A DNA stretch of 35,090 nt, from the NCBI GenBank assembly GCA_964411505.1, contig CAYPLH010000041.1, positions 1 through 35,090 of the forward strand, in the 5' to 3' direction. Positions 16,851-25,636 of the stretch are shown here, in pieces. Source of the stretch: CAYPLH01 sp964411505 (lineage in GTDB: Bacteria > Bacillota > Clostridia > CAYPLH01 > DUMO01). The translations under genes and the position numbers were made by a program. The notes below the pieces were generated by a model, which did no database searches, was not told where the DNA came from, and saw only the letters and a program-made list of their open reading frames with translations. Each line of letters begins with the position of its first letter. Position 1 is the first letter of the stretch.

Positions 16851-18224
16851 ATGATCAATATTTTTAAACTTAATACTATTGAACTTGAAGCACTGACAAC
16901 ATATCGTGAAGTGCTTGAAAGCGGTAATAACTTTCCAAAAAACTTCTGGACCCAAGAGAAGAATGAAAGCGGAATTAGAGTAAGATGTTCATTAATTACA
17001 AGATACTGTTTGGAGACACTTGAAGAATTGAGCCTTGATGACCTTCGGAACTTAAACCTCAAGCAAATAAAAGAGAGACTCGTAAAATGGAGGCTTTCTG
17101 GTATGATTCAACGTGTTTTTGATAATGATATTCTTGCTATTTTAAAAAATGCGTACCCCAAAGAATTTAAAGAGCGCATATTAAAAGAATGGATGTGGAG
17201 TAAGCACGGCTTGTGGGAAAACGATGATCTTCTAATCGAAGCTGTCAAAGTAATGGTTAGGAAAGAAGGAATAATGCGCGTGAAAGATATTCCTCTTTAT
17301 GATTGGAAGAAGAGATTGCTTAACCATGGAATTTATAATATTTTATCAAGATTTAATTGGTCCATATACAAGCTTTTCAACTTTGTTTATCCCGAAAAAT
17401 TTCATCCTGCAGATTTTAGATATAAAATAAAATGGTCAACAGATAAATCACTGGACAATGCCTTTTATTATATGCATAAAGTGTTTAAAAAGCACAGACT
17501 TAAGATGGAGGATATACTGCTTCTTAACACATCGGATTTTAGAAGGATGGGACTTGCTGCAATGCTTGTAACTGCATTTGATTCTTCGACATTAAAAGCA
17601 AAGGAATACTATCTTTATAAGACTGTAGGTAACAAAGAGAATAAAAAAGAACTCCAGAATGACATCAGAGTGCAAAAGAAGAAGCTCTTTGATGAAAATA
17701 TGGTGAAAAGACTTACAAAAGTCGCTAAAGGGAACTTCATTTACAACCTTCACTCAAATTCAGTTTTGTATGCATATGTCAAACGACATGCGAAAAAACG
17801 CAATATTTCAATTGACGAATTTATATCAAGTTATGGGTTTACTTATAAAAGTGCATCACAGGATGTCAGAGAAATTCCAAAGGAAACTTTGTGGGATCTT
17901 CGTAAAAAAGGTATGACCTATGTAGGCATTGCAAAGGAGCTAGACAGCAACCCGACAACCATATCACAAATGTGCGATAAATATTTCGGAGGCGACCCTC
18001 TTATTCCACGCCCACTCAGTGACTATATTACCGTACAGGAAGTCATGAATAAATATCGAGTTGATCATAAAACAGTAATGAGAATAGTGCATGAAAATAG
18101 TTTTGAAAATCACACAACAATACGGTTCCGATATCTTAACAAGCATGAGATTGAACCAGCAATACAGGATTATAAGGAAAATAGCAAACATCATCAGTAT
18201 ATGGTAAAACGATATGCAAAATGA
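16851..18224 (+). CDS. orphan protein: helical repeats plus two C-terminal HTH segments
   Basis: A 457-residue soluble, basic protein that I do not recognise. Residues about 10-260 look like three diverged helical modules of 70-85 residues; the first two end in a shared pattern (NAYPKEF, then FVYPEKFHPADF). HTH-like segments follow: residues about 345-379 (LRKKGMTYVGIAKELDSNPT), which has the look of a resolvase/Trp-repressor HTH, and about 391-440 (YITVQEVMNKYRVDHKTVMR), resembling an excisionase/MerR-type helix pair. AGGAG lies seven bases before ATG 16851. It is on the opposite strand to the folate genes it separates, suggesting insertion. DUF4046-type proteins have a similar flavour, but this is only a guess. 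DNA binding is likely; no nuclease or recombinase motif is seen. Confidence 0.75.
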   Translation: MINIFKLNTIELEALTTYREVLESGNNFPKNFWTQEKNESGIRVRCSLITRYCLETLEELSLDDLRNLNLKQIKERLVKWRLSGMIQRVFDNDILAILKNAYPKEFKERILKEWMWSKHGLWENDDLLIEAVKVMVRKEGIMRVKDIPLYDWKKRLLNHGIYNILSRFNWSIYKLFNFVYPEKFHPADFRYKIKWSTDKSLDNAFYYMHKVFKKHRLKMEDILLLNTSDFRRMGLAAMLVTAFDSSTLKAKEYYLYKTVGNKENKKELQNDIRVQKKKLFDENMVKRLTKVAKGNFIYNLHSNSVLYAYVKRHAKKRNISIDEFISSYGFTYKSASQDVREIPKETLWDLRKKGMTYVGIAKELDSNPTTISQMCDKYFGGDPLIPRPLSDYITVQEVMNKYRVDHKTVMRIVHENSFENHTTIRFRYLNKHEIEPAIQDYKENSKHHQYMVKRYAK

Positions 18225-18408
18225 GTTACTTTGCATTAAATAATTCTTGATTAGAGAGTGAAACCTTGTTCTTTTCAGCGCTCACATGCTCGCCTGCACC
18301 ATTTTGCTAAGGACAAAAGCTTGAAGAAAAGTTTCTTTGCAGTTCTTCTTAGACTGGTTGATTATCCTAATTTTTTTTTTGCACTACTTGTTATATTGAC
18401 TCAATTAC

Positions 18409-18437
18409 AAAACGCGAAAGCCTTCCTTTCGCGTTTT
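18409..18437. terminator. bidirectional terminator between orphan gene and folE
   Basis: A 12-bp perfect stem, AAAACGCGAAAG with CTTTCGCGTTTT, and a 5-base loop. T tracts follow on either strand. It lies about 20 bases past the folE stop and would also end the plus-strand transcript. Confidence 0.88.
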
Positions 18438-18455
18438 TGTCATCTACCACTTGTT

Positions 18456-19019
18456 CTATGCCTGACCTATAAGCGACATTACTTCCATACGAGTTCTTTC
18501 GTCTTTGCGAACACTTCCCCTCAATGCAGAAGTAATAGTTTTGGACCCCGGCTTTTTTATTCCTCTCATAGTCATACATAAATGCTCAGCTTTAATAACT
18601 ACAGCAACCCCTAAAGGCTGGAGCGTATTCATTATTATATCAGCAACTTCGCTTGTAAGCCGCTCTTGAAGTTGTGGCTTTTTTGCAAGTGTATCCACTA
18701 CTCTAGCAAGCTTGCTTAAGCCAATGATTCTTCCTTTGCGAGGTATATATACAACGTGGGCTATACCTACAAAGGGCAGCAAATGATGTTCACAAACGGA
18801 GTATAATGGAATATCCTTTACCATTATCATTTCTTCATGCTCGTCTTCATTAAATATTTTAACTTCCTTACCAGAATCACTGTGAAGTCCTGCAAAAATC
18901 TCTTCACACATACGTGCAACCCTATCCGGTGTTTCAACCAAACCTTCTCTGTCCGGATCCTCTCCTATCCCAATAAGAAATTCCCTTACAGCTGCTTTCA
19001 CACGTTCTTTATCTATCAA
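18456..19019 (-). CDS. folE: GTP cyclohydrolase I
   Basis: First enzyme of the folate pathway; it converts GTP to dihydroneopterin triphosphate. The 187-residue protein shows DPDREGLVETPDRVARM, zinc ligands in SVCEHHLLPFVG and HLCMTMRG, and a late SALRG segment. I start at TTG 19019 with GGAGG at 19028-19032; longer frames run into the promoter. A terminator follows directly, so folE is transcribed separately from folP-folB-folK. Confidence 0.96.
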   Translation of the reverse strand: MIDKERVKAAVREFLIGIGEDPDREGLVETPDRVARMCEEIFAGLHSDSGKEVKIFNEDEHEEMIMVKDIPLYSVCEHHLLPFVGIAHVVYIPRKGRIIGLSKLARVVDTLAKKPQLQERLTSEVADIIMNTLQPLGVAVVIKAEHLCMTMRGIKKPGSKTITSALRGSVRKDERTRMEVMSLIGQA

Positions 19020-19065
19020 GCTCAAAACCTCCAGTCTAAAGTATACTATCATGATTATTATCAAA

Positions 19066-19094
19066 ATTATACTTAAACCAAATAAAGGTGTCAA
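19066..19094 (-). promoter_or_regulatory. folE promoter, consensus sigma-A
   Basis: On the minus strand TTGACA (complement of 19089-19094), a 17-base spacer and TATAAT (complement of 19066-19071): an exact consensus match at both hexamers with ideal spacing, ending 46 bases before the TTG start of folE. Confidence 0.92.
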
Positions 19095-19127
19095 CGCGTC
19101 AAAGGGAGACAGGAGGATTGGGTTTTA

Positions 19128-19397
19128 CTAAATTCCCATAATGTGTCTTAAGTAAGCCAGAATCGCCCCACTGTATATCATACCAATACCAAGTAAAATT
19201 ATATTGGTGATAATCACTGCAATTCCAGCTCTATTATGACTCTTTGTTGCTAATATTCCTAAAACAATTCCTACTATACCTGTAATCAGTGAATATGGGT
19301 GTGCAACCAATGATGCGAGCGCCATAATAAAACCAAGTATGACAAAAAGAACACTTGCACCTTTTCCCTTAGCTTTGGCATATTCATTAGAACTCAT
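19128..19397 (-). CDS. small membrane protein (DUF4190-like)
   Basis: 89 residues with a short basic N terminus (KAKGKG) followed by three hydrophobic stretches at about 15-33, 36-52 and 57-84. The pattern GIVGIVLGILATKSHNRAGI resembles small DUF4190-type membrane proteins of unknown function. Start ATG 19397 has AAAGGA upstream. It lies upstream of folE in the same direction, but folE has its own promoter. Confidence 0.65.
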   Translation of the reverse strand: MSSNEYAKAKGKGASVLFVILGFIMALASLVAHPYSLITGIVGIVLGILATKSHNRAGIAVIITNIILLGIGMIYSGAILAYLRHIMGI

Positions 19398-19581
19398 TTA
19401 TGTCATCCTTTCTTTGTTAAATGTTTTCATCTTCATTCCATCTGAAATATTGGAAGTTTTCGTTCAATATCTGATCAGAAAATCAAACTATTTTTAATAT
19501 ATTAATTCCCCAAATACTAAACATCATACAGTAATATGGAAATTAACAGTAGCTTTATTATAATTCCTATTGCATCACCTT

Positions 19582-19687
19582 AACATAAATGATATTATGT
19601 TCTTACATGTTATTCGCATTATGATTGCTCCCTAAAAAGTCGCATAGCGACTTTTGATTGCAGATTACAATGCAATCTGCTGCAATC
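19582..19687. promoter_or_regulatory. hairpins and palindrome upstream of the LexA-like gene
   Basis: The 338-base gap 19398-19735 has no gene. It holds a 7-bp-arm palindrome AACATAA/TTATGTT (19582-19601); a perfect 9-bp hairpin AAAAGTCGC/GCGACTTTT (19635-19655); and a bulged stem GATTGCAGATT with AATCTGCTGCAATC (19656-19687) followed by a T-rich stretch. The first could be a repressor operator; the last two resemble attenuator stems. I see no Bacillus-type SOS box. Confidence 0.45.
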
Positions 19688-19735
19688 TAATGTTGTTTTT
19701 TAAGTTTTTTATTTAACAGTAAAGGTGTGGTCGCA

Positions 19736-20365
19736 ATGGATGCAGTATTTAACACTCTAACCTCGAAACAGAAAAAAGTTTACACAGCAATTGAAAAATT
19801 TATCAAATTAAGGGGAATTCCACCGACAGTTAGAGAAATCGGAGAAATGCTTGGCGAAAAAACTCCGGGAGCTGTACAGGGAATCTTAAACCGGTTAGAA
19901 CAAAAAGGTGTAATTAAAAGAGAAATTGGCATGGCTCGTTCCATCCAACTTGTAACTGATAATTCGCTTTATGAAGACCCGGTCTATATTCCTGAAATTA
20001 AGAAAGTCACAAAAAGAAATATCAGCGATTTGTACAGCATATATAATGTCAATAAATATCAACCGATGCCCCCTATGCTACTTGATTCCCATGAAGATTG
20101 TTTTTTAATCAAATGTCCGGATAGCAGCCTCGAAAAAATATCATATGAAGATATACTTGTAGTAAGCAGAAAATATGAGCTAGATGATGGTGATATTGTT
20201 TTAGTTCTGTACAATAATCATGCTCTTTTAAGATATTACTATGAAAATGATGATCCGGATAGAATAACTCTAAAAGCAGATGACGATCTTTTGGGTAAAG
20301 ATGAATTTTTGAAATCTGAAGCTACTATTGTCGGGAAATTACTCTGTAAGTATACTAGATTTTAA
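19736..20365 (+). CDS. LexA-like repressor lacking recognisable self-cleavage residues
   Basis: 209 residues. The N-terminal winged HTH is clearly LexA: LTSKQKKVYTAIEKFI, IPPTVREIGEMLG and VQGILNRLEQKGVIKRE (8-63). The C-terminal half aligns loosely with the S24/LexA fold: FLIKCPDSSLEK (123-134), where Ser130 could be the nucleophile, and DDGDIVLVLYNNHALLRYY (151-169). The Ala-Gly scissile site is absent (TKRN-like sequence instead) and the position of the catalytic Lys is Arg166. I start at ATG 19736 (AAGGTG eight bases upstream) rather than GTG 19727. It is monocistronic, with a strong terminator. It probably represses DNA like LexA but is not inactivated by RecA-stimulated cleavage. Confidence 0.8.
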   Translation: MDAVFNTLTSKQKKVYTAIEKFIKLRGIPPTVREIGEMLGEKTPGAVQGILNRLEQKGVIKREIGMARSIQLVTDNSLYEDPVYIPEIKKVTKRNISDLYSIYNVNKYQPMPPMLLDSHEDCFLIKCPDSSLEKISYEDILVVSRKYELDDGDIVLVLYNNHALLRYYYENDDPDRITLKADDDLLGKDEFLKSEATIVGKLLCKYTRF

Positions 20366-20382
20366 TACTTAACAACGTAGTG

Positions 20383-20402
20383 ATTACAACATAAGTTGTA
20401 AT
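20383..20402. repeat. short palindrome after the LexA-like gene
   Basis: ATTACAAC and GTTGTAAT separated by four bases, 17 bases after the stop codon. No T tract follows directly, so it may be an operator-like site or part of the 3' end. Confidence 0.4.
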
Positions 20403-20427
20403 AGTTTTGAGTTGTAGAGGAAGTGTT

Positions 20428-20464
20428 AATAAAACTGTGAGGGAATGCCCCTCACAGTTTTATT
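20428..20464. terminator. terminator of the LexA-like gene
   Basis: A 16-bp stem (AATAAAACTGTGAGGG with its complement at 20449-20464), a 5-base loop and a following T-rich run. It lies in the convergent gap between the LexA-like gene and leuB. Confidence 0.9.
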
Positions 20465-20505
20465 TTATTATTCAAATTATACAGTAAAAAACATACAGCT
20501 ACCAA

Positions 20506-20659
20506 GATATCACGCTACTATTCAGACCCTCTATAACTTGAGATAAACTTCCGCAATAACAGAAACTTCGCTTCATTTGCAAGAGCTGCATTTCGCTAAT
20601 GTTTCCTAATATTGCACAGTTATATCTCTTCAGCTACCTGTGAACTGTAACGATATCAC
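20506..20659. mobile_element. miniature inserted element, copy B (138 bp) with 8-bp target duplication
   Basis: The element 20514-20651 is flanked by GATATCAC at 20506-20513 and 20652-20659. Ends read inward as GCTACTATTCAGACC and GTTACAGTTCACAGG (imperfect inverted repeats). The interior can fold into a long stem: GAGATAAACTT against AGTTATATCTC, GCAATA against TATTGC, GAAAC against GTTTC. Both ends match copy A at 7462-7520. It has no coding capacity and sits in the convergent intergenic region beside leuB. Confidence 0.85.
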
Positions 20660-20696
20660 TGCCTCTTTTGACAGTTCACTATATTCACAGAATGAA

Positions 20697-21752
20697 TTAT
20701 AGGTAGTTTACGATCATATCACCGACTTCAGTGGTACTATAACCCATTTTTCCTGCAGACATACTTTTAATATCATTCTTTACTGCCTTCATAATAGCCT
20801 TTTCAATTGCAGCTGCAGCCTGTTCCTCGCCAAGCTGTTCCAGCATCATTTGTCCTGCAGCAATAGCTGCAAGAGGATTGATTATGTTTTGCCCGGTATA
20901 TTTTGGCGCTGAACCTCCAATAGGCTCAAACATTGAAACTCCATTAGGGTTGATATTTCCACCTGCTGCAATGCCCATTCCACCCTGAATTGCTGCACCA
21001 AGATCTGTTATTATATCTCCAAACAAATTGTCGGTGACAATAACGTCAAAATACTCAGGGTTTTTCACCATCCACATACAAATTGCATCAACATGGCTGT
21101 AATCCGTTTGAACGTCAGGATATTCTTTTGCAAGCTCATAAAATGTCCTCTCCCAAAGATCAAAAGCATATGTTAAAACATTAGTTTTTCCACACAAGGT
21201 TAGCTTTTTCTTTTTATTTCTTTTTTGCGTAAGCTCAAAAGCAAATCTAAGGCACCGCTCAACTCCGTGTCTTGTGTTGATAGACTCCTGTACTGCAATT
21301 TCATCAGGAGTACCTTTTTTAAGAAATCCGCCCGAACCTGTATATAAACCCTCGGTATTCTCTCTGACCACCACAAAATCAATATCATCAGGACCTTTAT
21401 CTTTTAATGGAGTGTCAACGCCTTCATAAAGTTTAACCGGTCTTAAATTTATATATTGGTCAAGAGTAAACCGTAAATTAAGAAGTATGCCCTTTTCGAG
21501 TACCCCAGGCTTTACATCAGGATGCCCGATGGCACCAAGTAATACAGCCTGTTTGGATTTAACTTTTTCAACATCCTCGTCGGTAAGTATAACTCCTGTT
21601 TTAAGATACCTCTCCCCACCAAAATCAAAATATTCAAGGTCCATATCAAATCCAAATTTACTGCTTACTGCTTTCAAAACTTTAATGCTCTCTTCAACTA
21701 CCTCAGGACCAGTACCATCTCCGGGGACAACCCCAATATTATACTTTTTCAT
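20697..21752 (-). CDS. leuB: 3-isopropylmalate dehydrogenase
   Basis: NAD-dependent oxidative decarboxylation of 3-isopropylmalate in leucine synthesis. The 351-residue protein has GVVPGDGTGPEV, VVVRENTEGLYTGSG, LTLCGKTNVL, DNLFGDIITDLGAAIQGG and a C-terminal GSAPKYTGQNIINPLA. The VRENTEG form also occurs in tartrate and homoisocitrate dehydrogenases, but the leuD and leuC neighbours support leuB. It is the third gene of leuC-leuD-leuB. Confidence 0.9.
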   Translation of the reverse strand: MKKYNIGVVPGDGTGPEVVEESIKVLKAVSSKFGFDMDLEYFDFGGERYLKTGVILTDEDVEKVKSKQAVLLGAIGHPDVKPGVLEKGILLNLRFTLDQYINLRPVKLYEGVDTPLKDKGPDDIDFVVVRENTEGLYTGSGGFLKKGTPDEIAVQESINTRHGVERCLRFAFELTQKRNKKKKLTLCGKTNVLTYAFDLWERTFYELAKEYPDVQTDYSHVDAICMWMVKNPEYFDVIVTDNLFGDIITDLGAAIQGGMGIAAGGNINPNGVSMFEPIGGSAPKYTGQNIINPLAAIAAGQMMLEQLGEEQAAAAIEKAIMKAVKNDIKSMSAGKMGYSTTEVGDMIVNYL

Positions 21753-21953
21753 CAGTTACATCTCCTATCTCAATTTATATTAACTAATTAATTCCTTCAT
21801 CATTACCATTCACGTCCTAAAGGCTTCTGACTAATTTGAAAATATATATCCTCTGATTATCTCCGTGAAAGAAGCCTTTCGCCTTTCATGGGAATAAATC
21901 ATATATAGAATTTCTAATTTCTCCGCGAAAAGTTCAACTATATCACAAGCTTC

Positions 21954-22445
21954 TTACCCCAACTGTTTTTTCACAGACCCAATAAGACCATCAGCTGATA
22001 TAATTTCTCTCATAAACTCAGGAAACTGAACTCCCATATATTCCTTATTTTTGGTGAGATTTACAATTTTACCTGTTTCAAAATCCACACTCACTCTGTC
22101 ATCTGAATCGATATCTTTTGCTGCTTCAGGGCATTCTATAATAGGAAGTCCAATGTTTATAGCGTTTCTATAAAAGATTCTTGCAAATGTCTCAGCTATC
22201 ACACATGAGATTCCTGATGCCTTGATTGCAATGGGTGCATGTTCTCTGGAAGAACCACATCCAAAATTTGTACCTGCAACTATAATGTCCCCTTCACACA
22301 CTTTTGTTAAAAACTCTGCATCTATATCCTCCATACAGTGTTTGGCTAATTCTTTTGGCTCTGAGGTATTTAAATATCTTGCCGGTATTATTACATCAGT
22401 GTCAACATTATTTCCGTATTTAATAACCTTTCCTTCTGCTTTCAT
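21954..22445 (-). CDS. leuD: 3-isopropylmalate dehydratase small subunit
   Basis: The swivel subunit of isopropylmalate isomerase, 163 residues, short HacB/archaeal-type LeuD. It begins MKAEGKVIKYGNNVDTDVIIPARYL and has GTNFGCGSSREHAPIA, the substrate loop. Start ATG 22445 has AAAGGAGGAATT upstream. Gaps of about 200 bases separate it from leuC and leuB. Confidence 0.94.
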   Translation of the reverse strand: MKAEGKVIKYGNNVDTDVIIPARYLNTSEPKELAKHCMEDIDAEFLTKVCEGDIIVAGTNFGCGSSREHAPIAIKASGISCVIAETFARIFYRNAINIGLPIIECPEAAKDIDSDDRVSVDFETGKIVNLTKNKEYMGVQFPEFMREIISADGLIGSVKKQLG

Positions 22446-22528
22446 TCCGAATTCCTCCTTTTAAAGTCTCTGTTTATTTAACTTTCAGCGACTACAGACT
22501 ACAATATTCTACCATCACAAGTTCTTAC

Positions 22529-22596
22529 TACAACGGCAATTCATTATAATATTGATATTTGTACGGCTTCTTTAAATAACTCTATTTGCCGTTGTA
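22529..22596. repeat. 11-bp inverted repeat between leuC and leuD
   Basis: TACAACGGCAA at 22529-22539 and its exact complement TTGCCGTTGTA at 22586-22596 enclose a 46-base AT-rich loop. No T tract adjoins it. It could shape differential expression of leuC and leuD, or mark a decayed small element. Confidence 0.5.
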
Positions 22597-22642
22597 ATTT
22601 ACCTTCCATTTCATTAATAGTATAAGCTATCATATTTATACA

Positions 22643-23914
22643 TTACTCTATTGTACCCAGTTCTTCAGGTGAGGATATTTTACCTGTAACAGCTGACGCA
22701 GCTGCAATTGCTGGACTGGCCAGGTAAACTTCGCTTTCGGGATGCCCCATCCTGCCTACGAAATTGCGGTTAGTAGTAGCTACAGCTCTTTCGCCTTTTG
22801 CAAGTATTCCCATATGCCCGCCAAGGCACGGACCACAGGTAGGCGTGCTGACCGCCGCTCCCGAATCAATGAATATATCAAACAAACCTTCATTCATTGA
22901 CTGTTTCCATATCTTTTGGGTAGCGGGAATTATTATGCATCTTACATCCGGATGTACCTTCCTGCCCTTTAGGATGCTTGCAGCCATTCTAATATCCTCA
23001 ATCCTGCCATTGGTGCATGAGCCTATTACAACCTGATCTATTTTTACATTACCAACATTGTCAATAGTTCTTGTGTTTTCCGGAAGATGAGGAAATGCAA
23101 CGGTAGGTTTTATACTACCAAGATCAATCTCATATTCAGCAACATAGTGAGCGTCATTGTCTGCTGTGTATACCTTATATTCCTTCTTTGAATGTTCTTT
23201 AATGTACTCAATAGTTTTCTCGTCAACCTCAAATATTCCGTTTTTAGCGCCTGCTTCTATTGCCATATTAGCCATGGAAAACCTGTCGTCCATTGAAAGA
23301 TTACAAAGCCCCTCCCCGGTAAATTCCATTGACTTATATAATGCCCCGTCAACACCTATCATTCCTATTATATGGAGGATAACATCCTTGCCGCTTACCC
23401 ATTTTCCTGGTTTCCCTTTCAACACAAACCTTATAGCTTCAGGGACTTTAAACCATGCTTCGCCCGTTGCCATCGCTGCTGCCATGTCAGTACTGCCCAC
23501 GCCAGTTGAAAACGCCCCAAGTGCTCCATAGGTGCATGTATGTGAATCTGCGCCAATTACTGCGTCCCCACTTACAACAAGACCTTTTTCCGGCAAAAGA
23601 GCATGTTCGATTCCCATCTGTCCAATTTCAAAGTAATTAACTATGCCCATCTCTTTTGAAAATTCTCTAATAAGCTTAGCCTGCTCTGCAGATTTAATAT
23701 CCTTATTCGGCGTGAAGTGGTCAGGAACAATCGCTATTTTAGCCTTGTCAAAGACACTGTCCACACCAATTTTACAGAATTCTCTAACTGCAACTGGTGT
23801 AGTTACATCATTTCCAAGCACCATGTCAAGTTTTGCCTTTATCAGCTGCCCGGCGTGAACCTCATCTAACCCTGCGTGATCAGCCAGAATTTTTTGTGTC
23901 ATAGTCATTCCCAT
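22643..23914 (-). CDS. leuC: 3-isopropylmalate dehydratase large subunit
   Basis: The [4Fe-4S] aconitase-family subunit, 423 residues. Cluster and active-site motifs are present: GADSHTCTYGALGAFSTGVG, VIGSCTNGRIEDIRMA and PTCGPCLGGHMG, giving the three cluster cysteines. I start at ATG 23914, nine bases from AAGGAGG (complement of 23924-23930); frames extending to 23941 pass through that site. No T-box or leucine-rich leader peptide is visible in the 270 bases upstream. Confidence 0.95.
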   Translation of the reverse strand: MGMTMTQKILADHAGLDEVHAGQLIKAKLDMVLGNDVTTPVAVREFCKIGVDSVFDKAKIAIVPDHFTPNKDIKSAEQAKLIREFSKEMGIVNYFEIGQMGIEHALLPEKGLVVSGDAVIGADSHTCTYGALGAFSTGVGSTDMAAAMATGEAWFKVPEAIRFVLKGKPGKWVSGKDVILHIIGMIGVDGALYKSMEFTGEGLCNLSMDDRFSMANMAIEAGAKNGIFEVDEKTIEYIKEHSKKEYKVYTADNDAHYVAEYEIDLGSIKPTVAFPHLPENTRTIDNVGNVKIDQVVIGSCTNGRIEDIRMAASILKGRKVHPDVRCIIIPATQKIWKQSMNEGLFDIFIDSGAAVSTPTCGPCLGGHMGILAKGERAVATTNRNFVGRMGHPESEVYLASPAIAAASAVTGKISSPEELGTIE

Positions 23915-24184
23915 ATATATGAACCTCCTTAAAAAAATCAAATTCCAAGTTACACTGCTATGAATAACATTTTAACAGTAGTTATAAAAGTATTCTTCCG
24001 CTTATATGACAAATTAGTATTCATTTTTTAATGATTTATGATATGTTTTGATTAAAATATCTACCGAAGACTGCAGTAAGCTGTGCATATATAACCTTAA
24101 GGGCTGTAATCATATTTTTGAGCTCGCCCCCTTTACAAGTACACTTTGACAATGGATTTACCCAGGACATGTAGCGATTAGAGT

Positions 24185-25075
24185 TCAAGACTTCTTACTT
24201 TTTCTGTACTGAAGAGGAGTTGTTTTTAAATGCTTTTTGAACACTTCATTAAATCTTTGCTGATTGGTAAACCCTACATTAAGAGCAATTTCACCAACCT
24301 TTAAATCAGTCTCTACAAGAAGCTCTAAAGCCCTGTCAATCCTCACCTTCCGAAGATAGTTGATTGGAGAAATACCGGTCTCTTCCTTGAATGCACGCGT
24401 AAAATAACCTGTGCTTAAAAAAACGTAGTTTGCAATATCCTGCACCGAAATTTCTCTTTCAAAGTTATTATATATGAACTCCACAGCAATCCTGATAAGC
24501 TCCTTAAGCTTGGGACTTTCTCCCTTTATGCTGTTCTCCCACTCCATTTTCAATACTCTTGACAGGTGAACAAAAAGCTCTAATATCAGAAGATAGCTTA
24601 AAAAATCACTTCCGATTTCTACTGTAGCTTTTTCCTTTACAATTTTGTTTAGCAAATTTATAATCTCATTTTTTTGGTTTACCTTTAATGCTATGTATGA
24701 ACCTGACTCCTTGCCCCGAACGAAATTCAAAAAATCCTCAAGAGAAACTTCTGAATATTCATGATTGAACCGACCCTCAAATTTGAACCTTAAGACAATA
24801 AACTGGCAGCCTGCTTCTGATTTCACAGTAAGCTTATGCATCTGGTTTGGTTTTATTATGAGAATATCATTGGCTCCTATGGGAACCGGCTGCCCGGAAA
24901 CTTCAAACACTCCCTCACCCTTTTTGACATAAACCATCTCAAAGTGGTCATGCCGGTTATACTCCATTGACCAGTTGGTGTCAAAAAAATTCTCTATACT
25001 CTTTATAATTACAGGGAGAAAATTCATTGAATTTAACATACTCTCCCATGCCCTCGGCAGAGTGGCTTCTCCCAT
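24185..25075 (-). CDS. AraC-family transcriptional regulator
   Basis: A 296-residue one-component regulator. The N-terminal cupin sensor (about residues 30-120, with YNRHDHFEMVYVKKGEG and PNQMHKL) would bind a small ligand, often a sugar. The C-terminal double HTH (about 190-290) has VQDIANYVFLSTGYFTRAFK and the signature VGEIALNVGFTNQQRFNEVF. ATG 25075 has GGAGG seven bases upstream. It lies upstream of leuC on the same strand, but 270 bases separate them and no functional link is evident. Confidence 0.93.
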   Translation of the reverse strand: MGEATLPRAWESMLNSMNFLPVIIKSIENFFDTNWSMEYNRHDHFEMVYVKKGEGVFEVSGQPVPIGANDILIIKPNQMHKLTVKSEAGCQFIVLRFKFEGRFNHEYSEVSLEDFLNFVRGKESGSYIALKVNQKNEIINLLNKIVKEKATVEIGSDFLSYLLILELFVHLSRVLKMEWENSIKGESPKLKELIRIAVEFIYNNFEREISVQDIANYVFLSTGYFTRAFKEETGISPINYLRKVRIDRALELLVETDLKVGEIALNVGFTNQQRFNEVFKKHLKTTPLQYRKSKKS

Positions 25076-25218
25076 CTTAATCCCTCCAGATTTCCAACCC
25101 GTAAATCTACTTTCCTTTTGGGGAAATATCCAAATAATTTATATTTATACTTATTCTATAGTATTACAACCCAGAAGGTCAAGGAGGCATTTCATCGCTG
25201 ACTTTTTCAAAATGGCTT

Positions 25219-25370
25219 CATTCTTTTAGGAAATCCTCCATTACAAAACCTACTGGATTTATGACTTTTATTTGCATACCATTTAATTTCAAAAGCCTCA
25301 TATCTGTTGTTATGAGGTAATCACAGTCTGCTGATATTGCGCTTGCTATTTTCTTTGCTAAAACAAATCG
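25219..25370 (-). pseudogene. C-terminal remnant of a PIN-domain protein
   Basis: An open stretch of about 50 codons with no start encodes a typical PIN-domain C terminus: VLAKKIASAISADCDYLITT, then DMRLLKLNG, then VINPVGFV and a stop at 25219. The DYLITTD and INP..F pattern is that of VapC/PIN ribonucleases. The N-terminal part with the first catalytic Asp is missing. The frame runs into the last codons of the adjacent YafQ toxin gene. Confidence 0.7.
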
Positions 25371-25636
25371 GCGTGAGTGCCTGTTCGAGTAAGTGAAAGT
25401 ACCAATATATCATCTACTATACGGTATAAAAGCAGCCAATCAGGCTGTATATGACATTCTCGATGCCCCATCCAATTCCCTGTTAAACTGTGGTCTTGAT
25501 ATTTTTCGGGTAGTTGCTTTCCTGCAAGCAACATTTCAACAACAGCTCCCATCTTTGAAATATCAAGATTGCGTTTAACACATTGCTTTAAATCTTTTTT
25601 GAATCTGTTTGATAAAACGAGGCTATATTTGTTCAT
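25358..25636 (-). CDS. YafQ-family mRNA interferase toxin
   Basis: A 92-residue RelE-fold ribosome-dependent endoribonuclease, the toxin of a type II pair. The C-terminal half carries HRECHIQPDWLLLYRI and RTGTHADLF. His49, His62, Asp66, Trp67, His88 and Phe92 correspond to the catalytic set of E. coli YafQ, so it should be active. The start overlaps the antitoxin stop by 14 bases, the usual coupled arrangement. Confidence 0.93.
   Translation of the reverse strand: MNKYSLVLSNRFKKDLKQCVKRNLDISKMGAVVEMLLAGKQLPEKYQDHSLTGNWMGHRECHIQPDWLLLYRIVDDILVLSLTRTGTHADLF

Noticed and set aside
18258..18581. 107-residue plus-strand frame after the orphan gene
   Set aside because: It runs through the terminator and antisense into folE; a shadow frame.
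23915..24184. T-box or leucine attenuator upstream of leuC
   Set aside because: No GGTGG-type T-box sequence, no leucine-codon run and no terminator/antiterminator pair was found.
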